NCBI GenBank assembly: GCA_009779755.1
Contig: WRDO01000019.1
Coordinates: 1-55,607, forward strand
From: Defluviitaleaceae bacterium
GTDB taxonomy: Bacteria > Bacillota > Clostridia > Lachnospirales > WQUN01
Length of the DNA: 55,607 bases
Direction of reading: 5' to 3'
Shown here piece after piece: positions 1 through 8,569 of the stretch. Position 1 is the stretch's first letter. Each line of letters opens with the position of its first letter. A program made the translations under genes and the position numbers. The notes below the pieces were generated by a model, which was not told the origin of the DNA, did no database searches, and saw only the letters and a program-made list of their open reading frames with translations.

Positions 1-63
1 CCCGGCCCGCCTCTTTGCCACACGAAAGGTTTTGTTGATGCCATGTAATTCGATCACATTCAT
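1..63 (-). CDS. ABC transporter ATP-binding protein, N-terminal fragment
   Basis: Only the first 21 codons are inside the window, starting at the ATG at 63 and running off the left edge. They read MNVIELHGINKTFRVAKRRA and onward. The pattern of a short strand (VIEL), 'INKTF', and then a basic stretch is typical of the first strands of an ABC ATPase, especially the ABC-2 export group whose members carry 'KTFRVAKR' near the start. A GGAAGGGGGG ribosome site sits directly upstream. The ATPase would power an export permease encoded outside the window. Walker motifs lie outside, so the family call rests on the first residues only. Confidence 0.6.
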   Translation of the reverse strand, partial: MNVIELHGINKTFRVAKRRAG

Positions 64-87
64 CCCCCCTTCCAAGCAAGGAGGGGT

Positions 88-116
88 ATGATAATACAAG
101 CGTTTTTATATGTAAA
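88..116 (-). promoter_or_regulatory. Possible sigma-A promoter of the ABC ATPase gene
   Basis: On the minus strand TTTACA (116-111) and TATCAT (93-88) are separated by 17 bp and would give a short leader of about 18 nt before the ATG at 63. The match is partial, and the call rests on spacing and position. Confidence 0.35.
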
Positions 117-169
117 GAAGAATTTGTAATCAAAAATTCAAAACAAACATACGTTTTATTTCATAAGTG

Positions 170-197
170 TTGACAATACGTTCTTTACATGTATAAT
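170..197 (+). promoter_or_regulatory. Consensus sigma-A promoter (TTGACA-16-TATAAT)
   Basis: Both hexamers are perfect: TTGACA at 170-175 and TATAAT at 192-197, with a 16-bp spacer. Transcription should start near 204. No protein-coding gene starts shortly after it. What follows is a hairpin-rich stretch ending in a strong terminator, so this promoter most likely makes a structured RNA or a long leader. Confidence 0.8.
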
Positions 198-203
198 TGC
201 CGT

Positions 204-436
204 AAGCCAAGGAACTTCGCCGAGGCTTGCGAACGACCCACTAAGGCTGCGCAGCCGGGTCAAGGGTAATGCATATAATGGGTGCCCTCCCGTAATATTT
301 ACATTTTATCAACACCGCAAAGAAAAAAATTCAATAAAACAACCCCCAACCGCTTCCACTCAGATTTGGAGGCGAGTGACAACCCCGTGCGGGCGCATCT
401 TTTGATGCTTGAGCTTCCCGCGTGGGGTTTTTGTTT
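204..436 (+). ncRNA. Candidate structured non-coding RNA or 5' leader, family unknown
   Basis: The region lies between a perfect promoter and a strong terminator and has no credible reading frame with a ribosome site. Several hairpins are visible: AAGCC/GGCTT (about 204-229), GACCC/GGGTC enclosing GGCT-GCGC-AGCC (about 234-261), GTAA-TAT-TTAC (about 292-302), CGCTTCC/GGAGGCG (about 351-374) and the terminator. I could not match it to the 6S RNA, SRP RNA, tmRNA, T-box, TPP, SAM or c-di-GMP-I consensus as I know them. It could be a free small RNA or an attenuated leader of the HD-GYP gene that starts 74 nt after the terminator. Confidence 0.5.
381..436 (+). terminator. Rho-independent terminator of the candidate RNA
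   Basis: AACCCCGTGCGGG (381-393) pairs with CCCGCGTGGGGTT (417-429) over 13 bp, two of them G-U. The loop carries a smaller GCATC/GATGC hairpin, and a T-rich tail (428-436) follows. It stands 74 nt before the start codon at 511, so it either ends an independent RNA or attenuates the operon. Confidence 0.85.
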
Positions 437-510
437 AATTAAAAAAACGAATTTTAAAAGTGTATATTATATGTTAAAATTGTCCCGCAATCACGCGAAG
501 GGGTGTAACT

Positions 511-1548
511 ATGAAAAAAACAATTTTTGTGGTGGACGATAACAATACCAACTTAGCTTTGGCGGAAAAAGCGTTGCAAGACCAATACCGGGTGATCACC
601 CTGCCGTCGGCGGTGAAAATGTTTAAATTTTTGGAAAAAACAACGCCGGATTTGATCCTGTTGGATATCGAAATGCCGGAAATGGACGGATTTGAAGCAC
701 TAAACCGTCTAAAGGAAAATAATTCGGAAATCCCCGTCATTTTTTTAACGAGCCTCATCGACGCCGAGGTTGAAGTGAAAGGTTTCCAGTTGGGGGTAAT
801 CGATTTTATCACCAAGCCGTTTTCCGCCCCCGTATTGGCAAACCGCATAAAAACGCACTTACAAATCGACGATATCATCCGCGAACGTACGGCGCAGCTG
901 CGGAACTTGCAAAGCGCCATCATATCGGGGTTTGCCGATATGCTGGAAAGCCGGGACGAAGAAACGGGGGGCCATGTCGAGCGAACGTCAACATACATAC
1001 AGATATTGCTGGACTCCCTGGCGGAACGGGGTATATACATCGACTACATCAAGGGGATAAACCGTGAATCGTTTATTTCGTCGGCACGCCTGCATGATGT
1101 GGGCAAGATCGTCATATCGGATACGATCCTGAACAAACCCGGCAAACTCACCGATGAGGAATTTACCATCATGAAAACCCACGCGATCGAAGGCGAGCGG
1201 GCTATCGACAAAATCGCATCGCGCACCTACGATGTGGAATTTTTGCAAAACGCAAGGCTTTTCGCGGGCAGCCACCACGAACGTTGGGACGGTACGGGTT
1301 ACCCGCGGGGTTTGGCGGGCACCGCTATCCCGCTTCAAGGGCGGCTTATGGCGTTTGCCGACGTGTACGACGCGCTTATGTCTGAACGTCCGTATAAAAA
1401 ACCCTTCAGCGAGGAAGATACAATACGCATCATCATGGAAGGCGCCGGAAAGCAATTCGATCCTATTGTTGCAGATGTGTTCTTCGAGGTGAGAGACCGA
1501 TTTTTTGCCGTACACGATGAACACCTGCGCAAAGAACGCGAGGTATAA
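511..1548 (+). CDS. Response regulator with HD-GYP domain (probable cyclic-di-GMP phosphodiesterase)
   Basis: The 345-residue protein has a receiver domain (about 4-118) with acidic pair D9/D10, phospho-acceptor D52 in 'LLDIEMPEMDG' and K102 in 'TKP'. An HD-GYP domain follows (about 135-340): H155, the H195-D196 pair in 'LHDVGK', H255/H256 in 'SHHERWDGTGYP' and the GYP triplet at 263-265. All metal-ligand and signature positions look intact. HD-GYP proteins usually hydrolyse cyclic di-GMP, so phosphorylation probably controls its turnover. The start has GAAGGGG upstream. The hybrid kinase gene begins two bases after its stop codon and is the likely partner. Confidence 0.92.
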   Translation: MKKTIFVVDDNNTNLALAEKALQDQYRVITLPSAVKMFKFLEKTTPDLILLDIEMPEMDGFEALNRLKENNSEIPVIFLTSLIDAEVEVKGFQLGVIDFITKPFSAPVLANRIKTHLQIDDIIRERTAQLRNLQSAIISGFADMLESRDEETGGHVERTSTYIQILLDSLAERGIYIDYIKGINRESFISSARLHDVGKIVISDTILNKPGKLTDEEFTIMKTHAIEGERAIDKIASRTYDVEFLQNARLFAGSHHERWDGTGYPRGLAGTAIPLQGRLMAFADVYDALMSERPYKKPFSEEDTIRIIMEGAGKQFDPIVADVFFEVRDRFFAVHDEHLRKEREV

Positions 1549-1550
1549 CC

Positions 1551-4076
1551 ATGAAAAATGTCAGTATTATTAAACAACACGGCAAAATGATCGCCATATT
1601 AGCGTTTTGCCTAAGCATCCCGTTTATCGCGATTTGGTATATCGCGTCCGACGTGAATAAAAATATCTATCACGAGCAAAAAAGTAATAATTTAATGTCC
1701 TTCGCCCGAATACTCGATTCCCAACTTGCTTTCGGCGGTTACAACGAAATATTGGCAAACGCCGGTATGGAAAACGCCCCACGCGAAGAGCAGATCAGAA
1801 CCTTAAATGAAGCGTTGCGCACTATTACGGACGAAGTGGCCCATTCCACGCCCGGGTTGGGCGTAGGTTATTATTCCTACGCGTTGGACGCCATACTTAC
1901 ATACGGCCCGTCCGAGGAACATCACGCTACGGTAGGCATTTCCATAGGGGAAGCCCACCCGGGGCGTCGGGTTATGGCAACAGGTATCGCAGAAGTTTCC
2001 ATGGGTACCATGGTACGCGGCAATATCATGAACGCCATGCTGCCGATAGTACGCGAGGGCGAAATAATAGGCTATATTTGGGCCAACAACCTCGTTTCCG
2101 AATTGGAACAAACCCTTTCGCAAATGTCGTCGATCATACTGCTGCTGCTTATACTCTCCTATGTCATTATGCTGGCTATTATCGTGTTGTTTATCCGCAG
2201 GATGTTACTGACGGAGCAAAAATTCATGAAAGCGCTTTCGGAGGCGCTTGAAGAAGCGAAAACCGCCAATCAAACCAAAAGCGCGTTCCTCAGTACCATG
2301 AGCCACGAAATCCGTACGCCGATGAATGCCATCTTGGGTATCACCGAAATACAACTCCAAAATGAAACGCTGGACCAAGCCGTAAGGGACGGGCTCGAAA
2401 AGGTGTACACTTCGGGGGACATGCTGCTTAATATAATCAACGACATCCTTGACCTCTCAAAAATCGAAGCGGGTAAATTTGAACTGGTTATTTCGAAATA
2501 CGAAACGGCGAGCTTAATCAGCGATACGGCGCAGCTAAACATGATGCGAATCGGTTCAAAGCCCATCAATTTTGAATTAAACGTGGAGGAAGATTTGCCG
2601 GTAATGTTGTGCGGCGACGAGCTGCGCATAAAACAAATTCTAAACAACTTGCTTTCCAATGCCATAAAGTATACGTCCACGGGTACGGTTAAGGTGTTCG
2701 TTTCTTCAAAACCGATGGAAGGCGATGATGAAAAGACGATGCTGACCGTAAGCGTAAGCGATACGGGGCAGGGCATGTCAAAGGAACAAGTGGACAAACT
2801 CTTCGACGAATATTCCCGCTTTAACCTCGAAGCCAATCGCTCTACGGAAGGTACCGGACTCGGCATGAGCATCACGCGAAATTTGATTCACATGATGGAT
2901 GGTGATATTACTATTGAAAGCGAGCCGGGCAAAGGCTCCATCTTCACCGTGCTGTTGCCGCAAACCAAAGTCGATGACGCCGTGTTGGGCAGGGAAATGG
3001 TGGAGGCGTTGCACAACTTCCGCTCAAGTAGCCGCGCGCAAATGAAACGTACCCAAATAATACGCGACCCGATGCCGTACGGCCGCGTATTGATCGTGGA
3101 TGACGTGGGAACGAACATATATGTCGCAAGGGGGCTGCTGACGCCGTATGGATTAAGCATCGACTCGGTGGACAGCGGGATTTCCGCTATCGAAAAAATT
3201 AAGCAAGGCAATGTATACGATATCGTATTCATGGACCATATGATGCCGAACATGGACGGCGTGGAAGCGACAAAAATTATCCGCGATATGAACTATTCCC
3301 AACCCATTATCGCGTTAACGGCAAACGCCGTGGTGGGCCAAGCGGATATCTTTTTGAAAAACGGTTTCGACGATTTCATTTCCAAACCCATCGACGTGCG
3401 CCAACTGAATCTTGTATTAAACAAATTTATACGCGACAAACAACCGCCCGAAGTCATCGAAGCGGCAAAGCAGTTAAACGGGTTGAACAAAAAAGCGCAG
3501 GATAACGCCAACCCGTCGCAGACGGATATCGACCCGCAGCTGATCGAATTATTTATGCAGGACGCAAACAAAGCCATTGATGTGTTGGATTCAATCATAA
3601 AAAAAGGCAGCCCCTACAGCGCGGAGGATATACGGATATACATCATCCACACGCATGGGGTAAAAAACGCTTTGGCAAACATAAATAAAAACGAACTTTC
3701 CGCCACGGCGTATAAACTGGAGCAATTGGGGCGGGATAATAATACCGAATCGATAACAGCCGAAACGCCGGGCTTCCTCGACGCGCTTAGGGAATTGGTA
3801 AATACGCTGGCACCGCCGGAAGAGGAAACCACCGAAGAACCCGCAAGCGAAAACGAACCGCTGTTGCGCGAAAAATTGCTGGAAATCAAAGCAGCTTGCG
3901 AGGATTGGGACAAAGGCAAAGCAAGGGAAACGTTGGCGGTACTGCGAAAAAATATATGGCCGAAGCAAACGAAAGATTTATTGGAAAAAATCAATGAACA
4001 ACTATTGCACAGTGACTTTGACGAAATCGAGGATGAAATCGACAAATTTACAAATAAAAAACCCACCCTCTTGTGA
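1551..4076 (+). CDS. Hybrid sensor histidine kinase (HisKA-HATPase-REC-HPt)
   Basis: The 841-residue membrane kinase has transmembrane segments at about 13-31 and 194-217, bounding an extracellular sensor of about 160 residues. After that come the dimerisation/phospho-acceptor domain with H252 in 'MSHEIRTPMNAILG', the ATPase domain with 'GTGLGMSI', a receiver with phospho-acceptor D562 in 'FMDHMMPNMDG', and a C-terminal HPt-like segment with H702 in 'THGVKNAL'. This is a complete internal phosphorelay. The gene lies two bases after the HD-GYP regulator, so it probably phosphorylates that protein. The ligand of the sensor part is unknown. The last codons overlap the left arm of a terminator. 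Confidence 0.92.
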   Translation: MKNVSIIKQHGKMIAILAFCLSIPFIAIWYIASDVNKNIYHEQKSNNLMSFARILDSQLAFGGYNEILANAGMENAPREEQIRTLNEALRTITDEVAHSTPGLGVGYYSYALDAILTYGPSEEHHATVGISIGEAHPGRRVMATGIAEVSMGTMVRGNIMNAMLPIVREGEIIGYIWANNLVSELEQTLSQMSSIILLLLILSYVIMLAIIVLFIRRMLLTEQKFMKALSEALEEAKTANQTKSAFLSTMSHEIRTPMNAILGITEIQLQNETLDQAVRDGLEKVYTSGDMLLNIINDILDLSKIEAGKFELVISKYETASLISDTAQLNMMRIGSKPINFELNVEEDLPVMLCGDELRIKQILNNLLSNAIKYTSTGTVKVFVSSKPMEGDDEKTMLTVSVSDTGQGMSKEQVDKLFDEYSRFNLEANRSTEGTGLGMSITRNLIHMMDGDITIESEPGKGSIFTVLLPQTKVDDAVLGREMVEALHNFRSSSRAQMKRTQIIRDPMPYGRVLIVDDVGTNIYVARGLLTPYGLSIDSVDSGISAIEKIKQGNVYDIVFMDHMMPNMDGVEATKIIRDMNYSQPIIALTANAVVGQADIFLKNGFDDFISKPIDVRQLNLVLNKFIRDKQPPEVIEAAKQLNGLNKKAQDNANPSQTDIDPQLIELFMQDANKAIDVLDSIIKKGSPYSAEDIRIYIIHTHGVKNALANINKNELSATAYKLEQLGRDNNTESITAETPGFLDALRELVNTLAPPEEETTEEPASENEPLLREKLLEIKAACEDWDKGKARETLAVLRKNIWPKQTKDLLEKINEQLLHSDFDEIEDEIDKFTNKKPTLL

Positions 4077-4091
4077 TAACGGGTGGGTTTT
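4058..4091. terminator. Bidirectional terminator between convergent genes
   Basis: AAAACCCACCC (4058-4068) and GGGTGGGTTTT (4081-4091) form a perfect 11-bp stem with a 12-nt loop, with A and T runs on the outside in both directions. It serves the kinase operon (plus) and the flagellin gene (minus, stop at 4111). Confidence 0.85.
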
Positions 4092-4110
4092 GCAAAAACC
4101 AAGGGTTTTA

Positions 4111-4887
4111 TTATTGCGCGGGGGCGACGATGGGATTGATTTGCTGGTTCCTCATGCGCGCCTGCTCATTTTGTTGCATAAGGATTTGAATTTGGCTTAG
4201 GGTTTGTTCTTTTCTTACATTCATCATTTCCTTAACCATATCCGCGTCGGCGATGCGGCTGCGCGCGTCGGCCATGTTAAGCGCGGTAAGGGAATTGGCG
4301 TCGGCGGTAAAGTCGAAGCGGTTCGACAGCGCGCCGAGGTTGGCGCGTTCGCCGTTGACCTCGGCCATTGCGGCGTCGATGTCACCGATATTAAATTCGC
4401 CGGTAACGTTAAAGTTGGCTATCGCTTTCGCCAAGCCGCTCATGTCGTTAATGTTGACCGTCGTGCCCGATCCGTCCGGATAGGAAGCGGTATGCAGGCT
4501 TTGGGCTGACCCGTCCAAAAGGGGTATGGTGTTAAATTCGGTATTTTTTACCGTGGTTTGGATATGGTCCGCCAGTTGGGAAATCTCGCCTTGGATGAGT
4601 TGGCGGTCCGCGTCCGTGTAGATACCGTTGGAGGCCTGCAAACTTAATTCGCGGATGCGGCCCAGCGCGCCGCCGATGGTAGCCAATCCGCCTTCGGCGG
4701 TGTTCGTCAGGTTTTGCATATCGCGCGTGTTTGCGATGCCTTGTTCGTATCCGCGGATTTGGGCGTCCATTTTTGTGGAGATAGCCAAACCCGCCGCATC
4801 GTCCGCCGCGGAATTAATGCGCTTACCGCTTGCCACGCGCATCATGGCGTTGGACATTTGGTTGTTCGCCATACCTTTGACAGTCAT
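4111..4887 (-). CDS. Flagellin-family protein, short and atypical
   Basis: The 258-residue protein has recognisable flagellin D1 segments. The N-terminal part has 'RVASGKRINSAADDAAGLAI' and 'QIRGYEQGIANTRDM'; the C-terminal part has 'ARSRIADADMVKEM' and 'RKEQTLSQIQILMQQNEQA'. No large variable domain is present. The N terminus lacks the usual leading D0 helix (the INHN...AL stretch), and the C terminus ends in 'NPIVAPAQ' instead of the usual 'LLR'-type tail. The start chosen is the ATG at 4887, which has GGGAGGG eight bases upstream. A longer in-frame ATG at 4929 lacks this. A sigma-28-like promoter precedes it. It may be a minor flagellin or a flagellin-like cap/secreted protein. Confidence 0.8.
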   Translation of the reverse strand: MTVKGMANNQMSNAMMRVASGKRINSAADDAAGLAISTKMDAQIRGYEQGIANTRDMQNLTNTAEGGLATIGGALGRIRELSLQASNGIYTDADRQLIQGEISQLADHIQTTVKNTEFNTIPLLDGSAQSLHTASYPDGSGTTVNINDMSGLAKAIANFNVTGEFNIGDIDAAMAEVNGERANLGALSNRFDFTADANSLTALNMADARSRIADADMVKEMMNVRKEQTLSQIQILMQQNEQARMRNQQINPIVAPAQ

Positions 4888-4942
4888 AGCCGTATCCCTC
4901 CCTTTTACGTTTCCGACCTTGCGATGCATATATAATATACCA

Positions 4943-4968
4943 TTATCGCAATATACGCCACATTTTTA
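4943..4968 (-). promoter_or_regulatory. Sigma-28 (SigD)-like promoter of the flagellin gene
   Basis: On the minus strand TAAA (4968-4965), 14 bp, then TGCGATAA (4950-4943) resembles the motility consensus TAAA-N15-GCCGATAA (six of eight in the -10 element). The TAAA overlaps the stop codon of glmM. Transcription would start near 4936, about 50 bases before the flagellin ATG. Confidence 0.5.
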
Positions 4969-6345
4969 TCCCAACGCTCCCGCGATAACCCGCGCCAAGC
5001 GATTCGCTTGTTCGGTGATCTTCATTTGGTCCTTGCCTTCGATCATTACGCGTATCAACGGCTCCGTACCGGAAGGGCGCACGAGGATACGTCCCTCATC
5101 CGCGAGCTCGCCTTCGATCTCCGATTGCGCTTTTATTATAGCGGGGTGGGTTTTATATTCGGGTTTACGCTTACTGTTAACGGTCGTATTTACCAATACC
5201 TGCGGATATACCGTTAAAATCTTACGTAATTGAGAAAGGGGTTGGCCCGACTTAACCAACGCCGCCGTTAATTGCAAGCCCATGAGAATCCCATCACCCG
5301 TATCGGCGAATTGACGGAAAATCAAATGCCCCGATTGTTCGCCGCCGAGGGTCAGATCGTCTTGCAACATCTTTTCCAATACATAACGGTCACCGACGTC
5401 CGCACGGTGTAATCGGATACCTTGCTCCCGGCAAAAGACTTCCAACCCTTGGTTGGACATAACCGTCCCTACAAGGGTATACTTTGCCAGCAAGCCACGG
5501 CGGTGCATATCTTGTGCGCATATGGCCATTATCCCATCGCCATCCAACAGATTCCCGTGTTCGTCCACCGCCAGCATCCTGTCGCCGTCGCCGTCGAAAG
5601 CGAAGCCGATATGCGCACCTTTTTCCCTTACGAACGCGAGCAGCGAATCCATATACGTGGAGCCGCAATTATTATTTATGTTTATTCCGTCGGGTTTATC
5701 GTGCAGCGAATATACCTTCGCGCCCAAAGCCGCGAAGATTTTTGGTGCGATTTGGGCGGTTGCCCCGTTGGCGCAATCGAGTGCGATCGTAAAACCGTCG
5801 GGTAATTTAAAATCGGGAACGGTGGAAAAGAGGAAATCCATATAATCCCGTTCGGCAGCGGGGAGGGAGAGGACAGTTCCTATGCTTTCCCCTGTCGGAC
5901 GGGGTAGGGTATCCTCTTTTTCGATTTGAAGCATTATATCCTCTATTTCATCCTCCACTGCGTCGTGGAGCTTTTGCCCGGCATTATTAAAGAATTTTAT
6001 CCCATTGTCCGGCATGGGGTTGTGCGAAGCGGAAATCATCACACCCGCATCAAACCCATATTTCTTTGTCAAGTACGCAACCGCGGGTGTGGGTATTACC
6101 CCCGCTAAATAAACTTCCGTGCCCAACGAACACAAACCCGCGACAAGCGCGGCCTCCAGCATGTCGCCCGACCGTCGTGTATCCTTCGCCAATAATATCT
6201 TGGGTGTATGATCGATTCCCCTCGTTAATATATATGCGCCGGCGCGCCCCAGCCGCAATGCCAACTCGGCCGTAAGTTCGCGGTTGGCTACGCCGCGTAC
6301 GCCGTCAGTCCCGAATAACCTTCCCATATGTAACATTTCCTCCAT
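4966..6345 (-). CDS. glmM: Phosphoglucosamine mutase
   Basis: GlmM interconverts glucosamine-6-phosphate and glucosamine-1-phosphate in the cytoplasm, on the way to UDP-GlcNAc for peptidoglycan. The 459-residue protein has the family start 'MGRLFGTDGVRG', the catalytic serine loop 'ISASHNP' (S107), the metal loop 'DGDGDR' (251-256) and the phosphate-binding 'RPSGTEPLIRVM' near the C terminus. The ATG at 6345 has GGAGGT seven bases upstream. The ATG at 6327 gives the family-typical N terminus and has GGAGG 11 bases upstream, so either start is possible. The flagellin promoter overlaps its stop codon. Confidence 0.95.
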   Translation of the reverse strand: MEEMLHMGRLFGTDGVRGVANRELTAELALRLGRAGAYILTRGIDHTPKILLAKDTRRSGDMLEAALVAGLCSLGTEVYLAGVIPTPAVAYLTKKYGFDAGVMISASHNPMPDNGIKFFNNAGQKLHDAVEDEIEDIMLQIEKEDTLPRPTGESIGTVLSLPAAERDYMDFLFSTVPDFKLPDGFTIALDCANGATAQIAPKIFAALGAKVYSLHDKPDGININNNCGSTYMDSLLAFVREKGAHIGFAFDGDGDRMLAVDEHGNLLDGDGIMAICAQDMHRRGLLAKYTLVGTVMSNQGLEVFCREQGIRLHRADVGDRYVLEKMLQDDLTLGGEQSGHLIFRQFADTGDGILMGLQLTAALVKSGQPLSQLRKILTVYPQVLVNTTVNSKRKPEYKTHPAIIKAQSEIEGELADEGRILVRPSGTEPLIRVMIEGKDQMKITEQANRLARVIAGALG

Positions 6346-6390
6346 TTATATGACCTCCGATAATTATATCATAATGTTTATACAGTTATG

Positions 6391-6424
6391 TAAAACAACT
6401 TCTGCCCGATTCGAACAGAAGTTG
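6391..6424 (-). terminator. Rho-independent terminator after the Cys-containing protein gene
   Basis: CAACTTCTG (6396-6404) and CAGAAGTTG (6416-6424) form a 9-bp stem with an 11-nt loop. Read on the minus strand it is followed by TTTTA. It ends transcription of the gene at 6438-7211 before glmM. Confidence 0.7.
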
Positions 6425-6437
6425 CTTTGCTAACCCA

Positions 6438-7211
6438 TCAATTGCATGGTTTGAAATCCGGTTTTTGCGGGGGTGAAAAAATATCCATGGGAAATTCGAG
6501 GTCCGCGAAATATTCGCAGGGATTGATGTCATTGCTTTCCTTGCAGGCTTCGGGAATGCAGAATCCCGTCGACTGTACGTTAAGGTGAACCAAACGGAAC
6601 AGCTTAAGGATAGCGAACAACCCGATCGTCAAATGGATTTCGGGCGGCCTGCCGTGGCCATGACATAACCTCGCATCCAATGCGACGGCTTTTGCCTCGA
6701 CCCAAATGAAAGGCGCGGCTTGGAACGTATTCGTCTTACCGATATACAGGTCCGTCCCGATGACCAAATCCGAACCCAACGAACCGAACAGCGTTGTCTT
6801 CATCTTAAAGAAGCTCTTCGCCCTTATTTCGTTGATGATTTCACCCGAGGCGCAGCGGAAAACGAGGACGTATTCGAATTCGAACTTCACGTCCACGTCC
6901 CAATAACCGGCGCGGAAGGGGCTGGGTTGTTTGTTAAGCACGTTGATCCTGGTTATCGTCAGTTTATCGATCGAAACGGAGGCCGAGCCTTCGGGCGGTT
7001 TGACGGGCGTGTCCGGTTTCATGCATTCATTATGCTCTTCCGCATACCTCGCTACCAACGGCGGACCCAGATCCTTATAAGTCAAGCAGTTTTGCCGCCG
7101 ACAACTATCGTATACCTTGTACGCTACAATGCATTCGTCTTTTATCCTTTTATGGCCTTGGCCGGCGAAGGATTCCTCGGGTTCTGCGGTTTGAAGTTCA
7201 AATGCTCCCAC
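6438..7211 (-). CDS. Uncharacterised cysteine-containing clostridial protein
   Basis: I know no function for this 257-residue protein. Visible features are an N-terminal cysteine group 'CIVAYKVYDSCRRQNC', a central beta-rich region including 'VSIDKLTI' and 'FRAGYWDVDVKFEFEY', and a conserved-looking end 'FADLEFPMDIFSPPQKPDFKP'. I recall similar proteins in spore-forming clostridia, so a spore-surface role is possible but unproven. There is no signal peptide or membrane segment. The start is set at GTG 7211 because AAGGAGG lies eight bases before it; the ATG at 7217 would be only two bases from that site. It is a single gene with its own terminator. Confidence 0.75.
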   Translation of the reverse strand: MGAFELQTAEPEESFAGQGHKRIKDECIVAYKVYDSCRRQNCLTYKDLGPPLVARYAEEHNECMKPDTPVKPPEGSASVSIDKLTITRINVLNKQPSPFRAGYWDVDVKFEFEYVLVFRCASGEIINEIRAKSFFKMKTTLFGSLGSDLVIGTDLYIGKTNTFQAAPFIWVEAKAVALDARLCHGHGRPPEIHLTIGLFAILKLFRLVHLNVQSTGFCIPEACKESNDINPCEYFADLEFPMDIFSPPQKPDFKPCN

Positions 7212-7345
7212 TTTCATTGCCTCCTTGGATAAACGTGTTTTCTACCAGCATTATATGTACAACTCGTTTATGTGTTCCAATTGAAATGCCGAATCATCTT
7301 ATGTTAAACTTGGCCCATTATCCCGCAAACGATTGGATTGTGTGA

Positions 7346-8542
7346 ATGACGGATCATCGCGATTATTTGGACCGATGCCACAGCGTAGCCGTATTCGGCG
7401 GCACGTTCGACCCGATACATTACGGGCATTTGACCGTAGCGGAAGCGGTGCTCGCGCATTTTGCGCCGCAGCGCGTATTATTTATGCCGTGCGGCCAACC
7501 GCCGCATAAGGAAGGCGTAAACGTAACCCCCGCCGAGCATCGGTACCAAATGACGCTCCTCGCCACATGTGACCATCCCGGCTTTGATGTGTCGCGGATG
7601 GAGCTCGACCGTCCGGGTGCGTCCTTCACGATCGATACCGCACGGCAATTATTGGCGGTTTGCCCGGCCGAAGTGAAAATCTATTTCATCATCGGCGCGG
7701 ACAGCTTGGAACAGTTGCTTACGTGGAAGGACGCGGAAGCGCTCCTTACGCTTTGCCGTTTTATTGCCGTACCCCGTCCCGGTTTCAGCAGCAAACAATC
7801 CAAGGAAACCGTCCGCAAGTTAAATAATAAATACAAGGAGCGGATATTTTTATTGGATATGGAAAAAACGGATATTTCCGGTACGGAAATCCGCCGCCGT
7901 ATTACCGAAGGAAAGAGCGTGCGTTCATTTATACCGCGGGTCGTGGAGGATTATGCCCGCGCGCATCATTTGTACCGTGAACCGTTTTCCTTTGACGCCG
8001 TAAAAAAGGATTTGCAAAAACGACTTTCCCCCAAGCGTTTCGTCCATACGTTGGGTGTTATCAAAGAAGCGGACGCCCTTGCACGGCATTACGGCGCCAA
8101 CGTGGAAAAAACGCGTTGGGCGGCGTTGCTGCATGACTGTGCGAAAGAATATTCCACCGATAAAAAAATCGCATTATGTAAAAAATGGGGTATACCCCTC
8201 GAAAGCGCAAACATCGCGCATATCGACCTGACCCACGGGCCGATGGGCGCGGAATCCGCCAAACGCGATTATTACGTAAATGATCCGGAAATATTACAAG
8301 CCATCCGATACCACTCCACCGGGCATGGCGCGATGACTGTTTTGGACAAGGTAATCATGCTCGCCGATTTTATCGAGCCGTACCGCGACGATTACTCGCC
8401 CCTCACGCAAATGCGCAAATTAGCGTACACAAACATGGACAAAGCCCTACGTATCGGCATCAAATTTACCATCAAAGAGGAAAAACAAGCCAAAAACCCC
8501 GTACACCCCATCAGTTATGAAGCGTTAAAAGCATTAAAATAA
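7346..8542 (+). CDS. nadD: Nicotinate-nucleotide adenylyltransferase fused to YqeK-type HD phosphohydrolase
   Basis: Two enzymes lie in one 398-residue chain. Residues about 12-210 are NadD, which adenylates nicotinate mononucleotide in NAD synthesis: 'GGTFDPIHYGHL' with the HxGH site (25-28), 'SFTIDTARQL' and the 'ISGTEIRRRI' motif. Residues about 215-398 are a YqeK-type HD domain with H234 and 'LLHDCAKEY' (H263-D264); YqeK proteins cleave diadenosine tetraphosphate symmetrically. In Bacillus nadD and yqeK are separate adjacent genes followed by yqeL (rsfS), and the same order is kept here with the first two fused. No strong ribosome site precedes the ATG. Confidence 0.92.
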   Translation: MTDHRDYLDRCHSVAVFGGTFDPIHYGHLTVAEAVLAHFAPQRVLFMPCGQPPHKEGVNVTPAEHRYQMTLLATCDHPGFDVSRMELDRPGASFTIDTARQLLAVCPAEVKIYFIIGADSLEQLLTWKDAEALLTLCRFIAVPRPGFSSKQSKETVRKLNNKYKERIFLLDMEKTDISGTEIRRRITEGKSVRSFIPRVVEDYARAHHLYREPFSFDAVKKDLQKRLSPKRFVHTLGVIKEADALARHYGANVEKTRWAALLHDCAKEYSTDKKIALCKKWGIPLESANIAHIDLTHGPMGAESAKRDYYVNDPEILQAIRYHSTGHGAMTVLDKVIMLADFIEPYRDDYSPLTQMRKLAYTNMDKALRIGIKFTIKEEKQAKNPVHPISYEALKALK

Positions 8543-8569
8543 TGATAAACGCACATCAAGGAGGATTAG

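Noticed and set aside
204..300. Cyclic-di-GMP-I riboswitch before the HD-GYP gene
   Set aside because: The conserved GACGCAAAGCC-type core is absent, so only an unknown leader or small RNA can be claimed.
282..542. Open frame of 86 codons across the candidate RNA and its terminator
   Set aside because: It runs through the terminator and into the HD-GYP gene in another frame, has no ribosome site, and has a composition unlike the neighbouring proteins.
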